From assembly GCF_041260665.1 (NCBI RefSeq), contig NZ_JBGCCT010000022.1, forward strand, positions 62,001 through 126,000: a DNA stretch of 64,000 nt, read 5' to 3'. Numbering within the stretch: the stretch's first letter is position 1; the number at the start of each line of letters is the position of its first letter. This document shows positions 49,343-57,339 of this stretch, piece by piece. The translations under genes and the position numbers were made by a program. The DNA is from Catenulispora sp. GP43 (GTDB taxonomy: Bacteria > Actinomycetota > Actinomycetes > Streptomycetales > Catenulisporaceae). The notes beneath the pieces are model-generated. The model ran no database searches. It saw only the letters and a list, made by a program, of their open reading frames with translations, and was not told the origin of the DNA.

Positions 49343-49744
49343 ATGAACGTTCCTGCACGCGGTGCCTGGACGCGGCTCGGGATAGGCCGCAATGGCGGTC
49401 CGTTGCGTGACGAGGGGCCGGCGGTCTGGCTTCAGATCGGCGAGTTCTACGCGGACAGCCGCGGCTTCGCCGGGACCACCGCCTTCGACGGCGAGGCCGT
49501 GAGCTTCCGCCACGAGGTCGGCGCGCCGGGGGAGGACGTGGGGCGATTGGCTGTGGCCGGAGACCACCTCATCGAGACCGGCACCAATCCTGACGGCAGT
49601 ACGTTCTTCGAGGTCTGGCGGCCGTTGCCGGATGACGGCTGCGCCGGCGGCGCGTGGCTCAGCGCGAGCGCGCAGATCGTCCGCGTCGGTCGGCACGTGG
49701 TCCACGTCGACGGAACGGGCGGCACGTACTGGTCCCTGCCGTGA
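49343..49744 (+). CDS. Hypothetical protein, 133 aa
   Basis: Family not recognised. ATG at 49343 follows ATAAGG. It is soluble, has no signal peptide or membrane segment, and is rich in Gly, Trp and beta-forming stretches (VWLQIGEFYADSRGFAG, FFEVWRPLPDDG, VGRHVVHVDGTGGTYWSLP). That pattern suggests a small all-beta domain. It starts 12 bp after the cation-efflux remnant and is not coupled to the NOS gene, which begins 141 bp later. Confidence 0.7.
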   Translation: MNVPARGAWTRLGIGRNGGPLRDEGPAVWLQIGEFYADSRGFAGTTAFDGEAVSFRHEVGAPGEDVGRLAVAGDHLIETGTNPDGSTFFEVWRPLPDDGCAGGAWLSASAQIVRVGRHVVHVDGTGGTYWSLP

Positions 49745-49797
49745 GATGACCTCACTATCACTCCCGCAGGGTTTTGATTGTCATATGCGACCTATGC

Positions 49798-49814
49798 GAT
49801 CGCTATGAGCGATC
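49798..49814. promoter_or_regulatory. Short palindrome upstream of the NOS gene
   Basis: GATCGCT (49798-49804) and AGCGATC (49808-49814) form a 7-bp inverted repeat around ATG, 72 bp before the NOS start. A second small dyad, GTAAC and GTTAC, lies near 49840. These could be an operator; no clear promoter hexamers were found. Confidence 0.3.
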
Positions 49815-49885
49815 TTCCGCGAGGCCGGAACTCCTTGTAACTTCCGGGTTACCGAATGCTCTCGCTGTAAGAAGGCAAGGTTGAC

Positions 49886-51052
49886 GTGAGTGCTGACAAC
49901 GTTCTTTCGCCGTCCTGCCCCGCCGCGGGCCACAAGCCCCAGCGCGGTTCCATGCCCGACATCACCACGGAGGCTGAGAACTTCCTGCTGCAACTGCGCT
50001 CCGAGGGAATCAGCCTTGCCCCGGACCGCATCGACCAGGTCCGGTCCGAGATCCAGGCCACCGGCAGCTACCGGCACACGGTCGAGGAACTGCGCTGGGG
50101 AGCCCGCATCGCCTGGCGCAACACCCCGCGCTGTATCGGCAAGTTCTACTGGAAGGCGCTGGCGATCTGCGACATGCGTCATCTGACCACCGCCGAGGAG
50201 GTCTTCGCCGCGCTGGTCCAGCAGCTGCGCGAAGCCTTCGACGGCGGCCGGGTGCGCCTGCTGATGACCGTCTTCGCGCCTCGCGAGCCCGGTCGCGAGG
50301 GCATCCGGATCTGGAACTCGCAGCTGGTCCGGTACGCCGGGTACCGCCAGGCCGACGGCTCGGTGCTCGGCGACCCGGAGACCGCCGACCTCACCGAGCG
50401 GTTCACGGCGATGGGCTGGGACCGCGGCAAGCCCGGACGCTTCGACGTCCTGCCGATCGTCATCCAGATGCCCGGCGAACCCCCGAGGCTGTTCGACCTG
50501 CCGGCCGACGTCGTCCACGAGATACCGCTGACCCACCCGACCCTCGACTGGTTCGCCGACCTGGGCCTGAAGTGGCACGCCTTCCCCAGCATCAGCGACC
50601 AGTGCCTGCGCATCGGCGGTGTCGACTACACCGCGGCGCCGTTCAGCGCCTGGTACACCGCCGCCGAGATCGGCGCCCGCAACCTGTCCGACACCGGCCG
50701 CTACGACATGCTCCCGGAAGTGGCCCGGGGGATGGGCCTGGACACCAGGACAGATCGCACGCTGTGGAAGGACCGCGCCCTGGTCGAGCTGACCGCGGCC
50801 GTCATCCACTCCTTCGAGCAGGCCGGTGTGTCAGTCATCGACCACCACTTCGCGACCCGGCAGTTCGTCCGGCACGAACAGCGCGAGCAGGCTGCCGGCC
50901 GGGACACCGCGGCGCACTGGGAGCTCATCGTCCCACCGATCGGCGGATCGGCCACTCCGGTCTGGGACCGCCGCTACGAGCCGACGCTGGTGTGCCCGAA
51001 CTTCTTTCCGCAGGCAGCCCCCTCGGTGGGAGAAGCCTCGTGGGAGAGCTGA
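49886..51052 (+). CDS. nos: Nitric oxide synthase oxygenase
   Basis: 388 aa; GTG at 49886 after AAGGCAAGG. Bacterial NOS oxidises L-arginine to citrulline and NO and has no fused reductase; this protein likewise ends after the oxygenase domain. Visible landmarks are WGARIAWRNTPRCIG with the heme-ligand Cys83, VLPIVIQMPGEPPRLFDLP, LKWHAFPSISDQCLRIGG, the substrate-site stretch AAPFSAWYTAAEIGARNL, and the C-terminal HWELIVPPIGGSATPVW. Length and motif order are complete. The downstream small membrane protein starts inside its last codons. In plant-pathogenic Streptomyces a NOS (TxtD) supplies NO for nitrating thaxtomin, but no nitrating P450 is seen here, so it may equally act in stress or signalling. 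A link to the neighbouring PKS is unproven. Confidence 0.93.
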   Translation: MSADNVLSPSCPAAGHKPQRGSMPDITTEAENFLLQLRSEGISLAPDRIDQVRSEIQATGSYRHTVEELRWGARIAWRNTPRCIGKFYWKALAICDMRHLTTAEEVFAALVQQLREAFDGGRVRLLMTVFAPREPGREGIRIWNSQLVRYAGYRQADGSVLGDPETADLTERFTAMGWDRGKPGRFDVLPIVIQMPGEPPRLFDLPADVVHEIPLTHPTLDWFADLGLKWHAFPSISDQCLRIGGVDYTAAPFSAWYTAAEIGARNLSDTGRYDMLPEVARGMGLDTRTDRTLWKDRALVELTAAVIHSFEQAGVSVIDHHFATRQFVRHEQREQAAGRDTAAHWELIVPPIGGSATPVWDRRYEPTLVCPNFFPQAAPSVGEASWES

Positions 51053-51324
51053 TACAGATCGGCGCGGCGCTGTGCATCCTCGCGGCGTTCACCTTGAACC
51101 AGCTCGGGAAGGCAGGCCAGAAGTCCCTCGGCTACCTGGTGCTCAACGCCGCCGGGTCGGGGGTGCTGTGCGAGATCGCGGTCGCGCAGCACCAGTGGGG
51201 GTTCACGATGCTCGAAGGCGTCTGGTGCGCCGTCTCCCTGGTCAGCCTGCTGTACGGCCGGGTCGGGCGCTCAAGGGCGCCGGATCGAGATCGGCCCGGG
51301 TCTATTTCGCGAAATTCCACGTAA
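51040..51324 (+). CDS. Small membrane protein coupled to NOS (CBU_0592-like)
   Basis: 94 aa from the GTG at 51040, which overlaps the end of the NOS gene by 13 bp in another frame, so translation is probably coupled. Three hydrophobic segments are visible (IQIGAALCILAAFTLNQLG, LGYLVLNAAGSGVLCEIAV, FTMLEGVWCAVSLVSLLYG), followed by a basic, soluble tail. The three-helix pattern with LNQLG matches the small CBU_0592-like membrane domain of unknown function, which often follows unrelated enzyme genes. The overlap suggests it works with the NOS, for example at the membrane, but no redox motif is seen. Confidence 0.7.
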   Translation: MGELIQIGAALCILAAFTLNQLGKAGQKSLGYLVLNAAGSGVLCEIAVAQHQWGFTMLEGVWCAVSLVSLLYGRVGRSRAPDRDRPGSISRNST

Positions 51325-51411
51325 TCTCGTCGAGTATTCGAGCGCCGCGCGAACCCGTTGATTCCGGACATACCGCGTACTATTGCAGGAGAGATCCTCC
51401 CAGGAGGAGAC

Positions 51412-52047
51412 ATGAGATACGCCCTCCCGATCATCCTGTTCCTCGCTCTGGCGACCCTCATCGTCACGGCCCCGCGCATCGGCCCTTGGCGGGCCCGCCG
51501 TCAGGCGCACGCGCTGGCCCGCGATCTGGTCCAGACCGAGGGGTTCACCGCCTCGCCCGACATCGAGCACGAGATCGCCGCCGAACACGCTCCCCCCTTC
51601 CACTACGGGACCGCGCACAACTTCGAGGACGACCTCATCGGCACAGTGCACGACATGCCGGTGTCCACGGGCTCGTACACCTGCCACTACAACGGCGAGA
51701 CCCACCGCTACGGCGTGGCGCTCGTGAGCCTGGACCACGACGTCGAGCGCGTCGAGGTCCGCGACGGGCCCGCGTTCGCCACGGCCTGGGTCATCGACGC
51801 ACCGCCGCAGCACCGGATCCGCACCGGCACCCCGGCGTTCGACGAGCGCTTCGAGACCTACACGCCGGACCGCACCGACGACCGCATGGTCCTCGCCCCG
51901 GACGCGCCGGCGTTGCTCACCGGGGTCGCCGAACCGTTCAGCATGCGGGCCGAAGGCCGACGCCTGCTGCTGTGGCGCTCACCCGGCTGGTCGTCACCCG
52001 AGGCGCTCGAGGAGGACGTCACCACGGCGGTGGCCGTACTCGCCTGA
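51412..52047 (+). CDS. Membrane-anchored hypothetical protein
   Basis: 211 aa; strong ribosome site (AGGAGGAGAC) before the ATG at 51412. The first 22 residues form a hydrophobic anchor without a cleavage motif (ALPIILFLALATLIVTAP), followed by RRQAH and a soluble domain of about 180 residues ending LLLWRSPGWSSPEALEEDV. The family is not recognised. The C-terminal LLLW...GWSSPEAL stretch recurs in the remnant at 59154-59330, so a paralogue once existed nearby. It is convergent with the CorA gene, 35 bp away. Confidence 0.75.
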   Translation: MRYALPIILFLALATLIVTAPRIGPWRARRQAHALARDLVQTEGFTASPDIEHEIAAEHAPPFHYGTAHNFEDDLIGTVHDMPVSTGSYTCHYNGETHRYGVALVSLDHDVERVEVRDGPAFATAWVIDAPPQHRIRTGTPAFDERFETYTPDRTDDRMVLAPDAPALLTGVAEPFSMRAEGRRLLLWRSPGWSSPEALEEDVTTAVAVLA

Positions 52048-52082
52048 CGCCGGGACGCGGGACACCGGGACCGGGCCGCGCC

Positions 52083-53054
52083 TCAGATCCAGTCCTTGCG
52101 GCGGAACACGGTGAACAGGATCACGGACAGTCCGATGGTGACACCGGTGGAGGTCCAGAACCCGGTGTGCGTGCCGAAGCCGGGGTAGGGGACGTTCTGG
52201 CCGTAGAAGCCGGTGACGGCGGTCGGCACCGCGATGATTGCGGCCCAGCTGGTGACCTGTTTCATGATGACGTTCAGCCGGTTGGAGCGGATCGTCAGGT
52301 GCGTTTCGAAGATCGCGGTGATCAGGTCCCGCAGCGACTCGGTCCACTCGGTGGCGCGCAGGACGTGGTCGTAGACGTCCTGGAAGTACGGCACTATCTC
52401 GGGGTCGACGATGTGCAGGTCGCGGCGCAGGACGGCGTTGACGACCTCGCGCATCGGCATGACGACCCGGCGCAGGGTGACCAGCGACTTGCGCAGCTCG
52501 AAGGTGCGCCGCTGCATCTCGCTGTCCTTCGGCTCGCCGTCGAACAGCTGCTCCTCCAGCGCCTCGATCTGAGTGTCGAGGGTCTGCACGGCGTCGAAGT
52601 GCGTGTCGACGACGAAGTCCAGCAGCCCGTACAGCAGGAATCCGACGCCGTACTTGACCAGGTCCGGGGAGGAATCCCAGCGCTCGACGACCTTGTCGAT
52701 CCGGAAGCCCTCGGTCTTGCGGACGGTGACCAGGGCACCGGTGGTGATGAACGCGGCGACCTCGTGCTTGACCAGCTGCCCGGACACCTCGTCCAGGTCG
52801 ACGGCGTACGCGGTCAGGAACAGGTGGCTGGCGTAGCGGTCGAGTTTGGGCCGCTGGTGCTCGTGGACGGCGTCCTCCACCGCCAGCGGGTGCAGGCCGA
52901 GTTCCTCGCTGACCGCGGCCAGGTCTTCTTCAGTGGGCTCGCACAAGTCGAACCACACCACGGAGGATGGATCGGCCAGGTGCTCGGAGATCTGCGCGGG
53001 GTCGAAGTTCTCGGCTTCCAGCACGCCATTGCGGTACAGACGGGTGCGCGACAT
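52083..53054 (-). CDS. CorA-family divalent cation transporter
   Basis: 323 aa from the ATG at 53054. A long acidic and helical N-terminal cytoplasmic domain is followed by two C-terminal membrane helices and a basic end (FRRKDWI), the CorA layout. The signature loop after the first helix is YGQN rather than the usual YGMN (VTGFYGQNVPYPGFG). The YGQN form can have altered ion selectivity, so magnesium is not certain. The last 44 residues are repeated almost exactly by a plus-strand gene fragment at 61725-61859. Confidence 0.88.
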   Translation of the reverse strand: MSRTRLYRNGVLEAENFDPAQISEHLADPSSVVWFDLCEPTEEDLAAVSEELGLHPLAVEDAVHEHQRPKLDRYASHLFLTAYAVDLDEVSGQLVKHEVAAFITTGALVTVRKTEGFRIDKVVERWDSSPDLVKYGVGFLLYGLLDFVVDTHFDAVQTLDTQIEALEEQLFDGEPKDSEMQRRTFELRKSLVTLRRVVMPMREVVNAVLRRDLHIVDPEIVPYFQDVYDHVLRATEWTESLRDLITAIFETHLTIRSNRLNVIMKQVTSWAAIIAVPTAVTGFYGQNVPYPGFGTHTGFWTSTGVTIGLSVILFTVFRRKDWI

Positions 53055-53218
53055 GGGCGTCAGCCTAACCCGGCGCCGGGGCGGGGCCGGCGAGCAGCTC
53101 AGCGTGCGGCCGGGATGACGACGTCCCAGCGGCGGCCCGCGGTCGGCCAAGGCATCGCAAACCCACCGCTCACGAGTCGCCGCTTTCCCCCGTGGAGCCG
53201 CTTCGCCAAGATCGATCC

Positions 53219-53965
53219 ATGCCGGATTCGCAGATCCTCCCGAGCGTACGGGAAATGTGGGCCCAGATCGCCGCATCCCCTGTCGTCTTCCCGGACAACG
53301 GAATCAGCATCGTGACCTCCCCTCGGTCGCGGATGTGCCCGCCGGGATGGGTCGGCCTCGTGCTGCTGGCCGGCGCCGGAATCGGAACGGCCCCGGATGA
53401 CGCGACCGCCGACGCAGTCCGCACGGCACTCGCCGACTGCCCGCCGGAGCGGCTCCGTGATCCGTCGGAGGCCGCCAAGGTGCTTCCTGCGGGCGAGATG
53501 CTTGGGCCCGTGACCCTGGCTTATCTCGCATCGGACTCGTTCCGCCCCTCATCCGGTCCTGCTGTCGAACAGCTTCCCGCCGACCACCCCGACCTCAAGG
53601 CTCTGGAAAACCAGTGCGGCCCCGAGGAACGCCACGAGGCGAGCATCGGCGAACTCACCTCGCCGGTGTTCGCCATCCGCGAGGGCCGCGACATCATCGC
53701 CGCCGCAGGCTACGTGGCCTGGCCGCGCGCCACCGCCCACATGGCCATCCTCACCGCGCCCAGGGCCCGAGGACGAGGCCTGGCCAAAGTGACCGCCTCC
53801 AGCGCCGTCGCGCATGCCGTCGCAGCCCGGATGCTGCCGCAGTGGCGCGCGCGTGCCGGCGTCGCAGCAGGTGGCTCGCGCCTTGGGGTTCGCCGAACTC
53901 GGAGTGCAGATCCGTCTGAAGATTGCTTGACGTCCAGCTGCACACCGACGCCCGGGAGCCGGTGA
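53219..53965 (+). CDS. GNAT-family N-acetyltransferase with a frameshift near the C-terminus
   Basis: The frame runs 248 aa from the ATG at 53219. The acetyl-CoA motif APRARGRGLAKVT and the region VFAIREGRDIIAAAGYVAWP match the FR47-like GNAT family. After QWRAR (about 53860) homology continues in another frame as ASQQVARALGFAELGVQIRL, ending TGA at 53930. A plus-one or minus-two slip in the GCGCGCGC run near 53848-53856 explains this, so either the gene is mutated or the sequence has an error. The missing part includes the last beta strand of the fold. Confidence 0.75.
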   Translation: MPDSQILPSVREMWAQIAASPVVFPDNGISIVTSPRSRMCPPGWVGLVLLAGAGIGTAPDDATADAVRTALADCPPERLRDPSEAAKVLPAGEMLGPVTLAYLASDSFRPSSGPAVEQLPADHPDLKALENQCGPEERHEASIGELTSPVFAIREGRDIIAAAGYVAWPRATAHMAILTAPRARGRGLAKVTASSAVAHAVAARMLPQWRARAGVAAGGSRLGVRRTRSADPSEDCLTSSCTPTPGSR

Positions 53966-54043
53966 CGGCCGACCGGGGAACACCATCGGCGCTGTGCGGA
54001 CGACCCGCGAGGCGAGCATCGGCGCCCGAATCCGCACGGCTCG

Positions 54044-54109
54044 CAAGCGTTGCTTGTGAACGCTGTCACGACGCAGGTCACGGGGTCGTCGATATGCGTT
54101 TGTGACCTG
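54044..54109. promoter_or_regulatory. Dyad symmetries upstream of the kdp operon
   Basis: CAAGC-GTT-GCTTG (54044-54056) is followed by CAGGTCAC (54074-54081) and GTGACCTG (54102-54109), an 8-bp perfect inverted repeat with a 20-bp spacer. Two further GTCAC pentamers lie at 54065 and 54125. This lies 110-175 bp before kdpF and is the only structured DNA in the 290-bp gap, so it is a candidate operator for KdpE or another regulator. Confidence 0.45.
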
Positions 54110-54217
54110 TTGGCGATTGCCCGGGTCACGCTTGGATCGCGTTGGGGACGGGTCCGGAACCGTCGCGCGGTGCTGTGCTGAGCACATGAGCGGACACATG
54201 TTCCGGCGGGCTGCGCG

Positions 54218-54307
54218 GTGAGCGCCGGCACCGTCGTGGGGCTGATCGTCGGGGTCGGCCTGCTCGTCTATCTCGTCTTGGCCGTCCGATATCCGGAGAA
54301 GTTCTGA
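54218..54307 (+). CDS. kdpF: Potassium-transporting ATPase small subunit KdpF
   Basis: 29 aa from the GTG at 54218, a single hydrophobic helix ending LAVRYPEKF. That length and the C-terminal PEKF are typical of KdpF, which stabilises the KdpABC complex in the membrane. Its TGA shares one base with the kdpB ATG (TGATG), implying coupled translation. It is too short for usual gene callers. Confidence 0.88.
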   Translation: MSAGTVVGLIVGVGLLVYLVLAVRYPEKF

Positions 54308-56472
54308 TGACCCTCCAGACCACTGACAGACCCGGGGCTGCGGCTCTCGGCGCACCGCCTGATACCGGGCGGTCTCATCGGGTCGGGGCTGGGGCTCTGC
54401 GCCCCGAACAGCTTGTCACCGCGCTGCCGGAGGCGCTGCGCAAACTGGATCCGAGGGTCCAGGTCCGAAACCCCGTCATGTTCGTCACCGAGGTCGGCGC
54501 GGCGCTGACCACGGGCCTGGCGATCTGGCACCCGTCGTGGTTCGCGGCCCTGATCACCGCGTGGCTGTGGCTGACCGTGGTGTTCGCCAACCTGGCCGAG
54601 GCGGTGGCCGAGAGCCGGGGCCGGGCCCAGGCCGACAGCCTGCGCCGGACCCGCACGCAGACCACGGCGCGGCGGCTGGTCGACTGGCGGCCCGGTACTG
54701 ACCCGGTCACCGAGGAGGTGTTCGCTGAGCACCTGCGCCGCGGCGACCACGTGGTCTGCGACGTCGGCGAGCTGATCCCGGGCGACGGCGACGTGGTTGA
54801 GGGCGTGGCCAGCGTGGACGAGTCGGCGATCACCGGCGAGTCGGCCCCGGTGATCCGGGAGTCCGGCGGGGACCGGTCGGCGGTCACCGGCGGTACCAGG
54901 GTCCTGTCCGACCGGATCGTCGTGCGCGTCACCTCCGATCCCGGCCAGAGCTTTCTGGATCGGATGATCGCCCTGGTCGAGGGCGCCAAGCGGCAGAAGA
55001 CCCCGAACGAGCTGGCGCTGAACCTGCTGCTGGTCGCGCTGACCTTCGTCTTCCTGGTCGCCGTGATCACCTTGCAGCCATTGGCGATCTTCTCCAAGCA
55101 GGCCGTCGGCTCCACCCCGGACTCCGCGGCGCTGAGCGCGAACGGCGTCACCGGCGTCGTCCTGGTGGGCCTGCTGGTCTGCCTGATCCCGACGACCATC
55201 GGCGCGCTGCTGTCCGCGATCGGCATCGCCGGCATGGACCGTATGGTGCAGCGCAATGTGCTGGCGATGTCCGGACGGGCTGTCGAAGCGGCCGGTGACG
55301 TGCACACCCTGCTGTTGGACAAGACCGGCACCATCACCTTCGGCAATCGCCGTGCCTCGGCCTTCCACCTGCTGGGCGGTACCAGCGAGCGTGACCTGGC
55401 CGAAGCCTCGTTGCTGGCCTCGCTCGCCGACGAGACGCCCGAGGGCCGGTCCATCGTCGAATACGCCCGCGAGGGACACGACTTCGCCGGGACCACCTCG
55501 GATCGCAGCGGCGGAATCCTGGTCCCGTTCTCGGCGACCACGCGGATGTCAGGGGTCGATCTGGAACACCCGCAGGAGCGCAAGCTGCGCAAAGGCGCGG
55601 CCCGTTCGATCGCGGCATGGGTACGCCAGAACGGAGGGGAGATCCCCCGCGATCTGGAGACGGTGGTCGACGCCGTCTCCGCCAACGGATCCACCCCGCT
55701 GGCCGTGGCCGAGGCGGTGGACGGCACGGCTCGCGTCCTCGGCGTCATCGAGCTCAAGGACGTGGTGAAGCCGGGCCTGGCCGCCCGGTTCGCCGAGCTG
55801 CGCACGATGGGCATCAAGACCGTCATGATCACCGGCGACAACCCGGTGACGGCCCGGGCCATCGCCGCCGAGGCCGGGGTCGACGACTTCCTGGCCGAGG
55901 CCACCCCCGAGGACAAGCTCGCGCTGATCAGGGCTGAGCAGGCCGGTGGCAAGCTGGTCGCGATGACCGGCGACGGGACCAACGACGCCCCGGCGCTGGC
56001 GCAGGCCGATGTCGGCGTGGCCATGAACACCGGCACCTCGGCCGCCAAGGAGGCCGGGAACATGGTGGACCTGGACTCCGACCCCACGAAGATCATCGAG
56101 ATCGTGGAGATCGGCAAGCAGCTGCTCATCACCCGGGGCGCATTGACCGCCTTCTCCATCGCCAACGACGTCGCCAAGTACTTCGCGATCCTGCCAGCCA
56201 TGTTCGGCGGCGTGTATCCGGGCCTGAAAGCCCTGAACATCATGGGGCTGCACTCGCCGCTGTCGGCGATCATGTCGGCGGTGGTGTTCAACGCCCTGAT
56301 CATCGTGGCCCTGATCCCGCTCGCCCTGCGCGGAGTGCGCTACCGGCCATCGTCCCCGTCGGCCCTGCTGTCGCGGAACCTGTGGGTCTACGGGCTCGGC
56401 GGCCTGGTGGCTCCGTTCCTGGCGATCAAACTGATCGATCTCGGCCTCGTCCAGTTCCTCCCCGGGATGTGA
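54307..56472 (+). CDS. kdpB: Potassium-transporting ATPase ATP-binding subunit KdpB
   Basis: 721 aa P-type ATPase that powers K+ uptake through KdpA. Seen: the TGES loop ([12 protein letters not shown] near 54830), the phosphorylation motif DKTGT with Asp338 (55318), the nucleotide-binding region with KGAARS, the hinge [19 protein letters not shown] (55971) and seven hydrophobic segments. It is slightly longer than the common 680 residues because of an N-terminal extension of about 35 residues rich in Ala and Gly. It is the second gene of the operon, directly after kdpF. Confidence 0.97.
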   Translation: MTLQTTDRPGAAALGAPPDTGRSHRVGAGALRPEQLVTALPEALRKLDPRVQVRNPVMFVTEVGAALTTGLAIWHPSWFAALITAWLWLTVVFANLAEAVAESRGRAQADSLRRTRTQTTARRLVDWRPGTDPVTEEVFAEHLRRGDHVVCDVGELIPGDGDVVEGVASVDESAITGESAPVIRESGGDRSAVTGGTRVLSDRIVVRVTSDPGQSFLDRMIALVEGAKRQKTPNELALNLLLVALTFVFLVAVITLQPLAIFSKQAVGSTPDSAALSANGVTGVVLVGLLVCLIPTTIGALLSAIGIAGMDRMVQRNVLAMSGRAVEAAGDVHTLLLDKTGTITFGNRRASAFHLLGGTSERDLAEASLLASLADETPEGRSIVEYAREGHDFAGTTSDRSGGILVPFSATTRMSGVDLEHPQERKLRKGAARSIAAWVRQNGGEIPRDLETVVDAVSANGSTPLAVAEAVDGTARVLGVIELKDVVKPGLAARFAELRTMGIKTVMITGDNPVTARAIAAEAGVDDFLAEATPEDKLALIRAEQAGGKLVAMTGDGTNDAPALAQADVGVAMNTGTSAAKEAGNMVDLDSDPTKIIEIVEIGKQLLITRGALTAFSIANDVAKYFAILPAMFGGVYPGLKALNIMGLHSPLSAIMSAVVFNALIIVALIPLALRGVRYRPSSPSALLSRNLWVYGLGGLVAPFLAIKLIDLGLVQFLPGM

Positions 56473-57338
56473 GAACGGTGCGTACATACTTTGCGGCACT
56501 GCGCGTGGTCGCAGTACTCACTTTGGTGGTCGGGCTGCTCTACCCGCTGGGCATGACGGCGTTCGCGCACGCGCCGGGGCTGCACCATCCGGCCGAGGGA
56601 TCGCGGATCGCCGATTCCAAGGGCAACGAGGTCGGGAGCTCGCTGATCGGCCAGAGCTTCACCGACGCTCAGGGCAACGCCCTGAAGCAGTACTTCCAAA
56701 CCCGCCCCGACGGTGAGGACCCGACCGCCTCCGGCGCGAGCAATCAGGGCCCTGGGAGCATCGTCGACACCCCGCCGACGCCCGGACAGCCGGACACCGG
56801 CAAGCCGAGCCTGTTGACGACGGTGTGCACCCGCAGCCTCAAGGTCGGAGCGCTGGAGGGAGTGTCCGGGGCACGGCCGTATTGCACGCCCGACGGCGTC
56901 GGCGCCGTTCTCGGGGTCTACTACACCGGCGGCGACACCGGCACGGTGACCAGGGTCGTCAGCCTGAATCAGGCGTGCCCGGCCACCCCGTTCCTGGCGG
57001 CGTACCAAGGCGTCAAGGTCGAGTGCGCCAAGCCCGGCGAGGACTACAGCGCGGCAGTGGTGACGCCGATCCGCGGCGGCGCCCCGGCCGATCCCGCCGT
57101 CCCCGCCGACGCCGTGACGGCCAGCGGCAGCGGCCTGGACCCGGACATCAGCCCCGCCTACGCACGGCTGCAGGCGCCTCGGGTCGCGAACGCGCGGCAC
57201 CTCCCGCTGGCCACGGTTCTGGACCTGGTCAAGACCCATACGACAGGCAGGGACTTGGGCTTCCTGGGCAACCCGGCGGTCAACGTTCTGGAGCTCAACG
57301 TCGACCTGGACCGTCACTACCCGGTGAAGGCGAGCTGA
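56469..57338 (+). CDS. kdpC: Potassium-transporting ATPase subunit KdpC, enlarged
   Basis: 289 aa from the GTG at 56469, which overlaps the kdpB stop (GTGA); GTG 56478 is an alternative. One N-terminal helix ([17 protein letters not shown]) is followed by the KdpC signatures LIGQSF, SNQGPGS and [19 protein letters not shown], and the end [19 protein letters not shown]. Between SNQGPGS and DAVTAS there are about 110 residues (56763-57100) where KdpC normally has 30-45. The extra segment carries four cysteines (near 56827, 56884, 56979 and 57024) and faces the outside, so disulphides are plausible. KdpC stabilises the complex and raises ATP affinity. Confidence 0.93.
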   Translation: MRTVRTYFAALRVVAVLTLVVGLLYPLGMTAFAHAPGLHHPAEGSRIADSKGNEVGSSLIGQSFTDAQGNALKQYFQTRPDGEDPTASGASNQGPGSIVDTPPTPGQPDTGKPSLLTTVCTRSLKVGALEGVSGARPYCTPDGVGAVLGVYYTGGDTGTVTRVVSLNQACPATPFLAAYQGVKVECAKPGEDYSAAVVTPIRGGAPADPAVPADAVTASGSGLDPDISPAYARLQAPRVANARHLPLATVLDLVKTHTTGRDLGFLGNPAVNVLELNVDLDRHYPVKAS

Positions 57339-57339
57339 C

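Noticed and set aside
49886-51052. Assigning the NOS to a thaxtomin-type nitration pathway
   Set aside because: No nitrating P450 or NRPS partner is present in the window, so only the enzyme class can be named.
50826-53315. 829-codon plus-strand frame across NOS, its partner and corA
   Set aside because: It crosses four well-supported genes in both orientations and its translation is low-complexity Arg and Ala.
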